Part shown: positions 17,057-25,115 of the stretch, one piece after another
Numbering within the stretch: the stretch's first letter is position 1
Layout of the letters: each line of letters begins with the position of its first letter
Origin: Paenibacillus psychroresistens
GTDB taxonomy: Bacteria; Bacillota; Bacilli; Paenibacillales; NBRC-103111
Direction of reading: 5' to 3'
Length of the DNA stretch: 64,000 nucleotides
NCBI RefSeq assembly: GCF_009728935.1
Contig: NZ_CP034235.1
Location: forward strand, 4,936,001-5,000,000
The notes under the pieces: generated by a model
The model's input: only the letters and a program-made list of their open reading frames with translations
Databases searched by the model: none
Told to the model about the DNA's origin: nothing
Program-made: the position numbers and the translations under genes

Positions 17057-17866
17057 TTAGATAATCCGCGGCACTTGCCAAACTACTGGACTAACCTTGA
17101 TTTGTTCACCAAGCCATTCTTGGGCAATTTGCTGAAATAGCTTGGAATCCCCACTGCAGAAAAACTGATGAATCGGAATCGCATTCGATGTAGCCAGCTT
17201 GTCATGATGGTATAAAACTGTACTGATTTCTCGTGCTGTTTCATCTGCAGAGCTGATCAAACTAACTTCATTCCCCATTACACTTGAAATGGTATTCCGT
17301 AGGAATGGATAATGCGTACAGCCTAATATTAAACAATCCATTTTTTCTTTATGAAGTGGAGCAAGTGATTTCTCAATCTCCAGCTTTGTTTCTTTAGTAT
17401 GGAATAAACCCTTCTCCACGAGCGGCACAAAGCTAGGGCATGCTAACTGAATCACTTGAATATGTGGAGAAAGCTGCTTTAATGCATGTACATAAGCTTC
17501 ACTTTTAATCGTTCCTTCCGTTCCTATGACCCCAACAATACTGATTTTTGTTGTTTTGACGGCAGCTCGAGCGCCAGGATGGATGACACCAACAACAGGA
17601 ATATGAACAGCTGAACGAATATAATCCAAGGCTGCAGCCGTTGCTGTATTACAAGCTATTACGAGCAGCTTTGGTTGGAATTGCGTTAAATAATCAACAA
17701 TTTGTTTAGTGAACAAGCGAACTTCATTAGCAGAACGAGGACCATAAGGAGTTCTAGCCGTATCACCAAAATAAATGATCTTCTCTTGCGGAAGCTGGCG
17801 CATAACTTCTTTAACAACGGTAAGCCCACCGACACCTGAATCTAGAATAGCTATGGCTTGTTGCAC
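17057..17866 (-). CDS. murI: Glutamate racemase
   Basis: 269 residues, normal length. The two catalytic cysteines are C72 in ACNTATA and C183 in LGCTHYP; the N-terminal AILDSGVGGLTV and FGDTARTPYG segments are family hallmarks. The enzyme converts L- to D-glutamate for peptidoglycan (and, where present, poly-gamma-glutamate) synthesis in the cytoplasm. The 117-base gap to the peptidase gene contains only its likely promoter and ribosome site. Confidence 0.95.
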   Translation of the reverse strand: MQQAIAILDSGVGGLTVVKEVMRQLPQEKIIYFGDTARTPYGPRSANEVRLFTKQIVDYLTQFQPKLLVIACNTATAAALDYIRSAVHIPVVGVIHPGARAAVKTTKISIVGVIGTEGTIKSEAYVHALKQLSPHIQVIQLACPSFVPLVEKGLFHTKETKLEIEKSLAPLHKEKMDCLILGCTHYPFLRNTISSVMGNEVSLISSADETAREISTVLYHHDKLATSNAIPIHQFFCSGDSKLFQQIAQEWLGEQIKVSPVVWQVPRII

Positions 17867-18014
17867 TAATGCTCGCTTCCTTTGCCTTTAAAGTAGGATC
17901 AGTAAAATCTTCATGTTTAGAATATGATGAGGAATCTACAAAGGTACCAAGGCAAAGATTCGATTATTTAACAAAATTGTGTTATTTTAATATTCGGTGA
18001 TCCTTCCATCTACC

Positions 18015-18040
18015 TGAAACTTTATTCTGTTTTTTTCGTC
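18015..18040 (+). promoter_or_regulatory. Candidate ECF sigma promoter
   Basis: TGAAAC at 18015-18020 and CGTC at 18037-18040 are separated by exactly 16 bases, the consensus recognised by SigW/SigM/SigX-type ECF sigma factors of Bacilli. It is 46 bases before the phosphodiester glycosidase start codon. Confidence 0.6.
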
Positions 18041-18085
18041 TGTATTATTAAATCATTCATTCTATTATTATGAAGGGAATTATAT

Positions 18086-19198
18086 ATGAGTCTTCCTGAA
18101 ATTAATTTATCATCTGAGTTGTTAACTCGCCATAATAAAAAAAACCGTAAAAAACCTAAATTAATCTGGAAACTCCTTGGTTATGCTTTTTTAACAGCTG
18201 TATTGCTGGCTATCATATTCCTCATCTGGTTTTTCTTCACTCCCTCTGGTACACAGAAAAGAGATGTTATTGCAGATACCATTATCTCAACGCAGCATAG
18301 AGCTTGGGCCAAATATTTAATTGGATCTGGTGAGCTGCAGGAACGAGTAGATGCCTACTCACAGCGGTTTGATGAATATGCTGAAAAACCTATTACTGAA
18401 AAGGCAATTATCCCAGAAATTATCCCCATCCAGAAAGACTTAGTTGAGATTGAACCTATTAGTGGAACAGGCTTTAAGGGGTACTTGTTAACCATTTCCG
18501 ACCCCAAAAAGGTAAGGCTTGCAGTTACAGAATCAACAAAAAAAGGCGAAAAGGTTTCTACCATGGTTCAACGAACAGGAGCAATTGCTGGCGTTAATGG
18601 AGGGGGCTTTATCGATCCCAATTGGGAAGGCAATGGCTTCCAGCCTGAGGGAATTGTCATTTCGGGAGGTAAAATATTGTATAAAGACGTAGGGATGAAT
18701 ACATCCTTACATGTCATGGGCATTGATCAATCCGGACAAATGATTGCAGGCAAATATTCACCAACTGAGTTATTGAATATGCATGTCATGGAAGCCGCTT
18801 CCTTTGCCCCTCGTTTTATTGTAAACGGTGTTGGCCAAATTAAGGGTCAATCCGATGGCTGGGGAATTGCACCTCGTACCTGCATGGCTCAAAAAAGAGA
18901 CGGCAGTATCATGTTCATCGTTATTGATGGCAGACAGCCAGGTTATAGTATAGGTGCTTCACTCTATGATGTTCAACAGGTATTGCTTGAACATGACGCT
19001 GTTATTGCTGCTAATTTGGACGGTGGAGCTTCATCCGTATTGGTTAAAGATAATGAAATTATTAATCGGCCTTCAAGCAAGTGGGGCGAGAGATTCTTAC
19101 CTACAGCTTGGCTAGTGTTTGATAATCCAGATTCTGTTTATATCCGAAACCCTTGGGAAGGTCTAGATCCTAACAAAATTGACGCTTCTACATGGTAA
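18086..19198 (+). CDS. Phosphodiester glycosidase (NAGPA domain) family protein, membrane anchored
   Basis: 370 residues. A basic N-terminus is followed by one membrane segment (about 30-52), then an extracytoplasmic domain with the NAGPA signatures AGVNGGGF, GIAPRTCMAQ, FIVIDGRQPGYS and NLDGGASSVLV. In eukaryotes the domain uncovers mannose-6-phosphate; bacterial members such as YngK/YoeB-region proteins are associated with exopolysaccharide or teichoic acid metabolism. TGAAGGGAA precedes the ATG. The upstream ECF-type promoter suggests induction by envelope stress. The exact glycan is unknown. Confidence 0.8.
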   Translation: MSLPEINLSSELLTRHNKKNRKKPKLIWKLLGYAFLTAVLLAIIFLIWFFFTPSGTQKRDVIADTIISTQHRAWAKYLIGSGELQERVDAYSQRFDEYAEKPITEKAIIPEIIPIQKDLVEIEPISGTGFKGYLLTISDPKKVRLAVTESTKKGEKVSTMVQRTGAIAGVNGGGFIDPNWEGNGFQPEGIVISGGKILYKDVGMNTSLHVMGIDQSGQMIAGKYSPTELLNMHVMEAASFAPRFIVNGVGQIKGQSDGWGIAPRTCMAQKRDGSIMFIVIDGRQPGYSIGASLYDVQQVLLEHDAVIAANLDGGASSVLVKDNEIINRPSSKWGERFLPTAWLVFDNPDSVYIRNPWEGLDPNKIDASTW

Positions 19199-19201
19199 AG
19201 T

Positions 19202-19251
19202 AAAAGGACCTTCGCTCACCGCAGTTTATGCGGGAACGAAAGTCCTTTTTT
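19202..19251. terminator. Terminator between phosphodiester glycosidase and ytxH
   Basis: Outer arms AAAAGGAC/GTCCTTTT and TTCG/CGAA enclose a small inner hairpin CCGC-N7-GCGG; a T-run follows on plus and a T-run on minus (AAAA at the left arm). It is likely to work in both directions. Confidence 0.75.
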
Positions 19252-19260
19252 ATGCTGCTA

Positions 19261-19656
19261 TTATTTGGCTTCTTGTTCGCTTTCGGCTACAACCTCATCC
19301 GAAGATTCAGCATTCTCTCCGGCTTGCTTGCGTTTTTCACTCCAAATTTTAACCTCGTCAATAACAGTACCAGCAACATCCTTAGCTTTATCAACCCATT
19401 CATTTGTATGTGTAGTTGCTGATTTTGCGATGCTTGCCGTCTTCTCACCAACCGTGCTAGCGATTTGCTGTGTCTTTTCACTTACTGTACTAGCGATTTG
19501 CTGCGTCTTTTCACTAATGGTGCCATATTGCTCCGTAAGATCTTGGCGAAGCTCACGACCTGATTTAGGAGCCAATAATAAAGCTGCCATTGCTCCTAGT
19601 AATCCCCCTACAACCGCTCCTATAATAAAATCCTTACCGTCTACATTGTTACCCAT
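19261..19656 (-). CDS. ytxH: YtxH domain protein
   Basis: 131 residues. The N-terminal membrane segment FIIGAVVGGLLGAMAALLLAP followed by KSGRELR is the YtxH signature. Behind it is a long helical region with a tandem 11-residue repeat (EKTQQIASTVS / EKTQQIASTVG / EKTASIAKSA) encoded by two nearly identical 33-bp DNA units. Members are general-stress envelope proteins of unknown mechanism. The ytxG-like gene lies six bases upstream, as in Bacillus ytxGHJ. GAAGGAG precedes the ATG. Confidence 0.8.
   Translation of the reverse strand: MGNNVDGKDFIIGAVVGGLLGAMAALLLAPKSGRELRQDLTEQYGTISEKTQQIASTVSEKTQQIASTVGEKTASIAKSATTHTNEWVDKAKDVAGTVIDEVKIWSEKRKQAGENAESSDEVVAESEQEAK
19451..19516. repeat. 33-bp tandem repeat inside ytxH
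   Basis: Two adjacent 33-bp units (19451-19483 and 19484-19516) differ at only a few positions and both contain CTAGCGATTTGCTG. They encode the 11-residue helical repeat of the YtxH C-terminal region and keep the reading frame. Confidence 0.7.
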
Positions 19657-19662
19657 TCTACT

Positions 19663-20124
19663 TCACTCCTTCTTCGTATTTTCATTTTTTGAATATGATT
19701 GTCGAACACTTTGCAGCTTTTGCCATAGCTTGAACCCAGCTTTTGCTATTTCTACTACATCAGAAATCCGGCTTTTGTTATCCGATACTTTGTTCTGTAC
19801 ACCTGCTGTAACCTGTGAAACCGCCGCAGAAACTTGTTTGGCTGAGCCTGTTAATTGAGCAAGTACTTCACCTGTTTGGCTTACAGAGGCAAGTAACGGA
19901 TCGAATGCATGCATCTTGGTTTGCACATCTTTGATCAATAGGTTTGCATCGTGCATAACATTTGTTGCCTCTTTGCTCACAGCTACTAAATCCTGCTGCA
20001 TTTGTGCTAACGACTGATTGGCTTGCAGCATCGTTTGCTTAGCGGTCTTCATCAGACTTACCATATACACAACGAGTACTACGAATACCACTGCAATGAC
20101 TGCAACACTAATCTCTATTACCAT
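19663..20124 (-). CDS. DUF948 (YtxG-like) membrane protein
   Basis: 153 residues. A single N-terminal membrane helix (about 4-25) is followed by a long amphipathic helix rich in Gln, Ala and Val, the DUF948 arrangement, with AKQTMLQANQSLAQMQQDL as the coiled-coil start. In Bacillus the homologue is co-expressed with YtxH as part of the general stress response. AAAGGAAGG precedes the start. No partner enzyme domain is seen, so a structural or scaffolding role at the membrane is the cautious reading. Confidence 0.75.
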   Translation of the reverse strand: MVIEISVAVIAVVFVVLVVYMVSLMKTAKQTMLQANQSLAQMQQDLVAVSKEATNVMHDANLLIKDVQTKMHAFDPLLASVSQTGEVLAQLTGSAKQVSAAVSQVTAGVQNKVSDNKSRISDVVEIAKAGFKLWQKLQSVRQSYSKNENTKKE

Positions 20125-20268
20125 TCACATGCCTTCCTTTCAAAAGCTTCATTCTGATACTGGTTTCGGATGCATTACCACTGGAACTAGGTAAGCGCCT
20201 AGATGAATAATTTATTATAGTATCTACTACCCGCTTTTGACACAAGTTAAACAGAAAGATACCAAAAT

Positions 20269-20895
20269 TTATGCTTTTATATGATAAGTACATTTGTTTC
20301 CGCCTTTAGTCAAGCATTCTGTACGTTCAACCTCTGCACCTAATAGATTCTGAAATAAAGAAAGCTCACAATGACAGGCTTCATTGTATTGTTTAGCTAC
20401 TTGAGCAATTGGACAATTGTATTCAGTAAATACATAGTGCCCCTCTTCAGCGGTTTCCCACTTCGCCATATAACCATTATTATTCTGGATTTCAGCTAGC
20501 TCCGCAACACGGCCAGCTAAACTCTTACCTTCCATCCGACCGCTATATTTCTGAAGCAGCTTCTGCTTTCTGCCTTCGAACAACTGGCCAACTGGATTAA
20601 AGTTTTCCTCGGTTTCCAATTCGCCCAGTAATTCTAAAGTTAGCTGATGATAGTTTTTCGGGAATAAATCGTCCGCAAGCAGGGTCAAGGAATATAAGTG
20701 CATGGGTCGTCCCATTGCTTGGCGTATCAGCTTAGCTTCTATTAAGCCATCACGTTCCAATGTATTAAGATGCCGACGAATAGCCATTTCGGTTATCCCC
20801 AGCTCTTTAGCCATTTCATTCACACTCAATGACCCCTTTGTCTTCATTAAGGTCAACAAAACTTTCCTAGTGGAAGTATCGTTTTCAATACTCAA
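20269..20895 (-). CDS. Winged-helix regulator with cysteine-rich C-terminus (SufR-like)
   Basis: 208 residues from a TTG at 20895; AGGAGGTGA lies eight bases before it, and the GTG at 20904 is part of that site. The DeoR/ArsR-like helix-turn-helix is SVNEMAKELGITEMAIRRHLNTLERDG (broken here at residues 24-50). The C-terminal half contains C161, C174 and C202 in the family pattern NCP...C...CTYHI plus two extra cysteines, C176 and C194. Cyanobacterial SufR uses such cysteines to bind a 4Fe-4S cluster and controls Fe-S assembly genes. The targets here are unknown; ytxG/ytxH downstream are possible. Confidence 0.75.
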   Translation of the reverse strand: MSIENDTSTRKVLLTLMKTKGSLSVNEMAKELGITEMAIRRHLNTLERDGLIEAKLIRQAMGRPMHLYSLTLLADDLFPKNYHQLTLELLGELETEENFNPVGQLFEGRKQKLLQKYSGRMEGKSLAGRVAELAEIQNNNGYMAKWETAEEGHYVFTEYNCPIAQVAKQYNEACHCELSLFQNLLGAEVERTECLTKGGNKCTYHIKA

Positions 20896-20928
20896 AAGAA
20901 TCACCTCCTTCTATAAAACCCGCACAGT

Positions 20929-21351
20929 CTATAATTCTTGTTTCATAAATAAGAGTACGGAAGCTTCCCAGATTCGGAGTAGAGAAGATAAGCGTGTTGT
21001 CATAGCTTGGAGAGTTAAGCGATCCAAATGCATATATTCCTGCACCAATGGTTTACGCAGCTTAACCAACTCTATAAGCGGCACTTCTAAATCTGCTGAA
21101 AAAACCTTTTCGACTATGAGTACTTGAATAATATCTTCATAGCTGCTCGCATCACGCATCAGAAAGCCATCTATTAGTAAGCTACCCACATCCGTAATAA
21201 CTTCAATAGCTAAATGTAAGATCCGCTCCTGTGCAAAGACATGTAAGGGGTCAGAGGCATCCCAGGTTTGGCAAAGTCTTTCGCTCGCTTCAACAATATA
21301 GGGAACAAAACCAAGTCTATCCTCTATTTGTTTACGATCCACGTAATACAT
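20929..21351 (-). CDS. DUF86/HepT-like protein (YutE-like)
   Basis: 140 residues starting MYYVDRKQIEDRL. The ATG at 21351 is used because AAGAAGG lies eight bases upstream and homologues begin the same way. The all-helical protein shows the GSLLIDGFLMRDASSYEDI and LRKPLVQEYMHLD segments of DUF86 proteins. HepT toxins of this fold are RNases or AMPylation targets paired with MNT nucleotidyltransferases, with the motif Rx4-6HxY. Here no MNT gene is nearby and the motif is degenerate, so this is more likely the solitary chromosomal YutE group than a toxin. Confidence 0.7.
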   Translation of the reverse strand: MYYVDRKQIEDRLGFVPYIVEASERLCQTWDASDPLHVFAQERILHLAIEVITDVGSLLIDGFLMRDASSYEDIIQVLIVEKVFSADLEVPLIELVKLRKPLVQEYMHLDRLTLQAMTTRLSSLLRIWEASVLLFMKQEL

Positions 21352-21359
21352 TGAATCAA

Positions 21360-21467
21360 CTACCTTCTTTTCCACTTTTTATACTTAGACCAAGCGATTA
21401 ATGCTATAAAAGTCAGTGCCATTACAAAAACAAGTGTTAACGCCTGCATTGGATATTCTAATTCCAT
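21360..21467 (-). CDS. Small membrane peptide, 35 residues
   Basis: An ATG at 21467 opens 35 codons. The product has a short acidic N-terminus (MELEYPMQ), a hydrophobic helix ALTLVFVMALTFIALIAW and a strongly basic tail (SKYKKWKRR). Its 3' end contains the AAGAAGG site of the DUF86 gene, which starts eight bases after its stop, so the two are probably translationally coupled. AAAGAG stands upstream as a modest ribosome site. No family is recognised; single-pass peptides of this shape often regulate larger membrane proteins. Confidence 0.5.
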   Translation of the reverse strand: MELEYPMQALTLVFVMALTFIALIAWSKYKKWKRR

Positions 21468-21503
21468 GATGTCAGCTCTTTTCAATTAAATTCGAATTGT
21501 ACT

Positions 21504-21539
21504 GGTAACGGGCAACAATTAACAAGTTGCCCGTTAACC
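21504..21539 (-). terminator. Strong hairpin downstream of the TPR gene
   Basis: GGTAACGGGCAAC (21504-21516) pairs with GTTGCCCGTTAACC (21526-21539) apart from one bulge, around a nine-base loop. It follows the TPR gene stop on the minus strand. The U-tract is poor, so it could be an RNA-stabilising or processing hairpin rather than an efficient terminator. Confidence 0.5.
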
Positions 21540-21598
21540 GTATATCTCAAGTGTATCGCGCTCCAAGTCAAGCGTCAAGATTTTATACTTTCTGATAT

Positions 21599-22273
21599 TC
21601 AGGATTGCGTTTTTTTCAACCAAGCCATTAGTGCCCATCGACGTTCAGATCTTCTTTTATATTTAGGCAGCCCTCGATAAATAACTAACGTTTCTTTATA
21701 AGTTAACCGAGCTTCGTCCTTTTGTCCGATACTCTCGTATACCTGACCTAAACGATAATAAGCCTCACAGGAGGAAGAATGCACCTCGCGAAATTGCTGT
21801 AAATAACCTAATGCTTTCGCAGGCTGAGATACTACTAGAGCTTCTCCTAAGCGTAAATAAGGCTCCCCATAACGAACCCGCGGGTTGATGTTCAAGCTTT
21901 GCAGTACCCATTTCTCACCCAGCTCTAAATTGCCGAGCTTTAGATAACTAAGCCCAATTGCATATGTTGCTTCAGCAGAATCATCTTGAATGCGATGAAC
22001 ATCCTCCAGATAAACCAACGCTTCGGTATATTTCTTTTTCTCGATCAGCAGCCAGGCTGCTTCCAGCTTACCGCTAGTATTATGGGGATGTGTTAACAGC
22101 TCGAACTTTATTTGTTTCAGTCTACGATTTCTTTTGAAAGGACGCGCTAAGTTTGGAGTCAAGCCGATAAACCGACGATCAATAAAATATAAAATAACCA
22201 ATATTACCAATACAGACAGGATCGGATTCCCCGTCAAACGCCAAAGTAAAAAAAATAAAAATATTTTTGCCAA
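21599..22273 (-). CDS. Tetratricopeptide-repeat membrane protein
   Basis: 224 residues from a TTG with GGGGGAG upstream. The N-terminus is hydrophobic (about 2-31, one or two membrane helices) and is followed by a basic juxtamembrane stretch (RPFKRNRRLKQIK). Four to five TPR units follow, for example YTEALVYLEDVHRIQDDSAEA, broken at residues of about 92-112, then AIGLSYLKLGNLELGEKW and RLGQVYESIGQKDEARLTY. TPR arrays bind partner proteins, here on the cytoplasmic face. No partner is evident from the neighbours. Confidence 0.75.
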   Translation of the reverse strand: MAKIFLFFLLWRLTGNPILSVLVILVILYFIDRRFIGLTPNLARPFKRNRRLKQIKFELLTHPHNTSGKLEAAWLLIEKKKYTEALVYLEDVHRIQDDSAEATYAIGLSYLKLGNLELGEKWVLQSLNINPRVRYGEPYLRLGEALVVSQPAKALGYLQQFREVHSSSCEAYYRLGQVYESIGQKDEARLTYKETLVIYRGLPKYKRRSERRWALMAWLKKTQS

Positions 22274-22392
22274 AATAACTCCCCCTAATACCCTAATTTT
22301 AACATATGGAAGGTGTTATATACAAAGTTGCTTTGTCTAATAAAATCAAGCTACAATATCAGTATAATTAGATCGACAAAGGGGATACACAT

Positions 22393-22656
22393 ATGGAGCA
22401 ATCTACAAGCTTAAAATGGGGAGCAAGAAGAAAAATCGGCAAAAGCAAATATGTTTTGTATTATTGGGCGATTGGTTTTGGATTGGGACTTGCTGCCGCA
22501 CTAACACTATTCGAATGGTCAACGGAAAAAAGAATAAACGCCTCATGGGTGTTTATCCGCATCTTGGTTTTTCCGATTATTGGATCTCTAATTGGTAATG
22601 TTAAATGGACTAATCAAGAAAGAAAATACGCAGAATTTCAAGAGCAGAAGAAGTAA
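22393..22656 (+). CDS. Small two-helix membrane protein of unknown function
   Basis: 87 residues; AAAGGGGAT precedes the ATG at 22393. A basic N-terminus (GARRKIGKSK) leads to two membrane helices at about 22-42 and 52-72 and a charged C-terminus. No enzymatic motif, Cys or repeat is visible. It is divergent from the TPR gene across a 119-base interval, which must hold both promoters, and convergent with the YvyF-like gene seven bases away. Confidence 0.55.
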   Translation: MEQSTSLKWGARRKIGKSKYVLYYWAIGFGLGLAAALTLFEWSTEKRINASWVFIRILVFPIIGSLIGNVKWTNQERKYAEFQEQKK

Positions 22657-22663
22657 AATTAAC

Positions 22664-23092
22664 TTATTTCTTATTAAATCGGTCTTGAATTATAAAGCTT
22701 GCACGATTTTCTTTAGCCAATTTCTCACGATCTTCTTGTTCATTGCGCTTCATTTTATCAATATCTGTGTTGATTTTCATCCGGCATTTAACACATAAAT
22801 TTCCTTTACGAATGCTTGATTCACAAAGATCACAGGGATAAGATAAATTGGGAACATCACTAATATTTATTTTGCCATCGCGAATATATTTCGTAATATT
22901 GATCTCCGAGACACCGGTTTGCTCAACTAATTGTGACATTGTGGTTTGACGATTGCGACGAATGAACTCTGTGCATTTGCTTAATTCGTTTTCCATTTCA
23001 TTCTTGCAATCCTGGCATACCGGCCAAGTCGTTTTACGGAATATATTCCCACAATTGGGACAGTTCTGAACATCATATTCTAAAGTTGCCAT
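22664..23092 (-). CDS. YvyF-like zinc-ribbon protein (flagellar-region family)
   Basis: 142 residues. An N-terminal CPNCG...CQDC zinc ribbon, a middle helix-turn-helix-like segment (TMSQLVEQTGVSEINITKYIRDG), then LSYPCDLC...LCVKC as a second ribbon and a basic helical tail. This is the order of the YvyF family, which in Bacillus lies in the flagellar flgM-flgK operon. No flagellar gene is present in this window, so the gene is displaced from the usual context, and whether it still serves motility is open. AAAAGGGGAAA precedes the ATG. Confidence 0.75.
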   Translation of the reverse strand: MATLEYDVQNCPNCGNIFRKTTWPVCQDCKNEMENELSKCTEFIRRNRQTTMSQLVEQTGVSEINITKYIRDGKINISDVPNLSYPCDLCESSIRKGNLCVKCRMKINTDIDKMKRNEQEDREKLAKENRASFIIQDRFNKK

Positions 23093-23164
23093 AATAATTT
23101 CCCCTTTTGGTTCATACTGCCTATAATCATAGCATAAATTTGTCGAAAAATAAAAGTTAATCCT

Positions 23165-23773
23165 TTAAATTTGATATAGCCCTATTAGAATCAATAAAAC
23201 TCCTGACAGAATAGTAGCCAGCGTATCAAATTTAACAGCAATATATTTACGTCCGACAAAATCGGTTAACCCCAATACGGCGAAGCTAAAAAAACCAACT
23301 GCAACAGAGGTACTTAATACGTCTAGATGAGTAACTCCCGCATCAAACCCTCCAGCCAAAGCATTAATCCCTAAAGCACTTCCAAGAATCAGTGATTCTT
23401 TAAAGCTAATTGTATTGGATTGATCCAAATCTGCTTCTTCCGGCTGTTGCAGAATCCGTTGAATTAGATTGTGATTAGTAAGCTCATCCACTGTTTTTCG
23501 TCTCCGGAAGGGTTGATATAAAACATATATGCCGACAGCTACAATCATAATAGAACCGATTAAATGACTCACAAAAGTCGAAATATACATCGAAAGCCAG
23601 GCTCCAACAATTCCTGACAGCAATGTCATGAGCAAAGAAATCATCGCAATCATGAAATTAGCACTTTTTGAAATACGAATTCCCCTTACTCCGTAAGCTA
23701 TGCCTACGCCGGCATTGTCTAGATTCGAAGCAATTCCAATGAGTATGACTTGCATGAGATGATTCAACATCAT
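23165..23773 (-). CDS. ytaF: YtaF-type sporulation membrane protein (MntP-like fold)
   Basis: 202 residues, six predicted membrane helices in two triple-helix repeats. The first helix has the MntP-family acidic motif ASNLDNAGVGIAYGVRGI and the second half ALGINALAGGFDAG, both implying cation handling. YtaF is linked to sporulation in Bacilli; MntP exports manganese. The start is ATGATG at 23773, with the ribosome site GAAAGAAGG buried in a hairpin whose stem is immediately followed by six T (see the separate feature). Confidence 0.75.
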   Translation of the reverse strand: MMLNHLMQVILIGIASNLDNAGVGIAYGVRGIRISKSANFMIAMISLLMTLLSGIVGAWLSMYISTFVSHLIGSIMIVAVGIYVLYQPFRRRKTVDELTNHNLIQRILQQPEEADLDQSNTISFKESLILGSALGINALAGGFDAGVTHLDVLSTSVAVGFFSFAVLGLTDFVGRKYIAVKFDTLATILSGVLLILIGLYQI

Positions 23774-23780
23774 ACAAAAA

Positions 23781-23827
23781 ACCTTCTTTCCCTAATCGAG
23801 TTTCCTCTTTAAGGTATGAAAGAAGGT
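23781..23827 (-). promoter_or_regulatory. Hairpin that sequesters the ytaF ribosome site (possible attenuator)
   Basis: On the minus strand ACCTTCTTTC pairs perfectly with GAAAGAAGGT around a loop of 27 bases, extended by a G-U and an A-U pair. The 3' arm is the ytaF Shine-Dalgarno sequence and is followed directly by TTTTTTGT and the ATG. The structure could both end transcription from the DUF445 gene and hide the ytaF ribosome site. Confidence 0.6.
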
Positions 23828-23867
23828 CTGTCTATGTTTCTCATCTCAAGGATAAACAGCTACATCA

Positions 23868-25115
23868 TTAGATCCAAAGCTTAATTGCACCCAGAACAAT
23901 GCCGATCAAAAAGCCGCAAAAAGCTCCATTAACCCTAATCCACTGTAAATCCTGGCCGATTTTGTCTTCCAGCATTTCCGTTAAGGTTGCATTATCTAGC
24001 TTTTCTAAATTATCGCGAACAAGCTTGCCTATCTGCAAATGATGCTTCTCCAGCAATTGCGCTACCTGCAAATGAATCCAGTGCTCAAATTGTTCAATGC
24101 GCTCATGATCTGACTTAAGCTTAGCCAATAGACCAGCAATAAAAGGCTGCATATAGATCTCAGCAAAGCCTTCCTTGCGAATTCCCTCAACAAGCTTGTC
24201 TTGCAAGCCAGCAAATAGTTTATTCAAGCTTCCTGCAAAATCATATTGATTGACCCATTGCTGCTTCCAGACCTCGAGCTCTTTCAATAAAGTCTTATTG
24301 GATTTTAATTTCTGCAGCTCTTCGCGAATGGTTTCCATGATTTTAATTCGACGTTCATCGTCACTTTGTCTCAAATCATACAAGGTAGACATAACCAATT
24401 TCTGTATCATCGTACCGAGCTTTTCCTCATTCATGAATCCAATAAAAGCATTTAAAGCAAATTGCATCAAGCCACTCACCTCAAGACGCCCTAAAGCCGC
24501 CAAAGCCATCCGCCCAATACCATCCCTTGTTTCTGGCTGTGCCGCCCAGAACTCAACCTTCTCCAGCAAATAATCAAACGCTTTTTCATCATAAGCTTTA
24601 GAAAGCATCTGATCCATAACATTGCCAATCAATGGGGATAGATCGATATTCCTCAGAAAAGCTTGGATTTCCTGTTCAACAAAAGGTGTTATTTTACTTG
24701 GATCGAAAGATTGGATTAGCTGCTCTGCAAAGGATAAGATTCCTTTTTGGACATGTGGCTGTGACAATTGATTTTCCGCAAAAAGCAGCAGGCTTTCACT
24801 GATTTGAATTTGTTTTATTTTCCCAATGATGCTTTCTTTGTTTAATAATTCTTTTTCAATGACTGAAATTAAAGCTAAGGTAACCTTTTCACGATTTTTT
24901 GGCAATAAAGCCGTATGAGGAATAGGTATGCCTAGAGGATGTCGAAAAAGTGCAGTAACTGCAAACCAATCCGCTAATCCGCCGACTAATCCCGCTTCAA
25001 ATCCATTTTGGAGAAGTGTCATGCCATTACTGCTATCAAATGGCAATGTTGCCAGAAATCCAACGGACATAACTCCCAGTGAAGTACCTGCTATATATCT
25101 ACTCTTATTTCCCAT
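23868..25115 (-). CDS. DUF445 family membrane protein (YheB-like)
   Basis: 415 residues. An N-terminal membrane helix (about 7-28) with GLVGGLADWFAVTALFRHPLG just after it, a long helical middle with repeated amphipathic segments, and a C-terminal membrane helix (VNGAFCGFLIGIVLGAIKLW). The ADWFAVxALFRHPLG box is the DUF445 hallmark. The protein resembles a membrane-tethered coiled coil; its function is not established. It precedes ytaF in the same direction. Confidence 0.75.
   Translation of the reverse strand: MGNKSRYIAGTSLGVMSVGFLATLPFDSSNGMTLLQNGFEAGLVGGLADWFAVTALFRHPLGIPIPHTALLPKNREKVTLALISVIEKELLNKESIIGKIKQIQISESLLLFAENQLSQPHVQKGILSFAEQLIQSFDPSKITPFVEQEIQAFLRNIDLSPLIGNVMDQMLSKAYDEKAFDYLLEKVEFWAAQPETRDGIGRMALAALGRLEVSGLMQFALNAFIGFMNEEKLGTMIQKLVMSTLYDLRQSDDERRIKIMETIREELQKLKSNKTLLKELEVWKQQWVNQYDFAGSLNKLFAGLQDKLVEGIRKEGFAEIYMQPFIAGLLAKLKSDHERIEQFEHWIHLQVAQLLEKHHLQIGKLVRDNLEKLDNATLTEMLEDKIGQDLQWIRVNGAFCGFLIGIVLGAIKLWI

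Noticed and set aside
19265..19858. Plus-strand frame of 197 codons antisense to ytxH and the DUF948 gene
   Set aside because: It is low-complexity shadow coding over two well-supported genes with good starts and family signatures.
20929..21351. HepT/MNT toxin-antitoxin module
   Set aside because: No MNT nucleotidyltransferase gene is adjacent and the Rx4-6HxY motif is degenerate.
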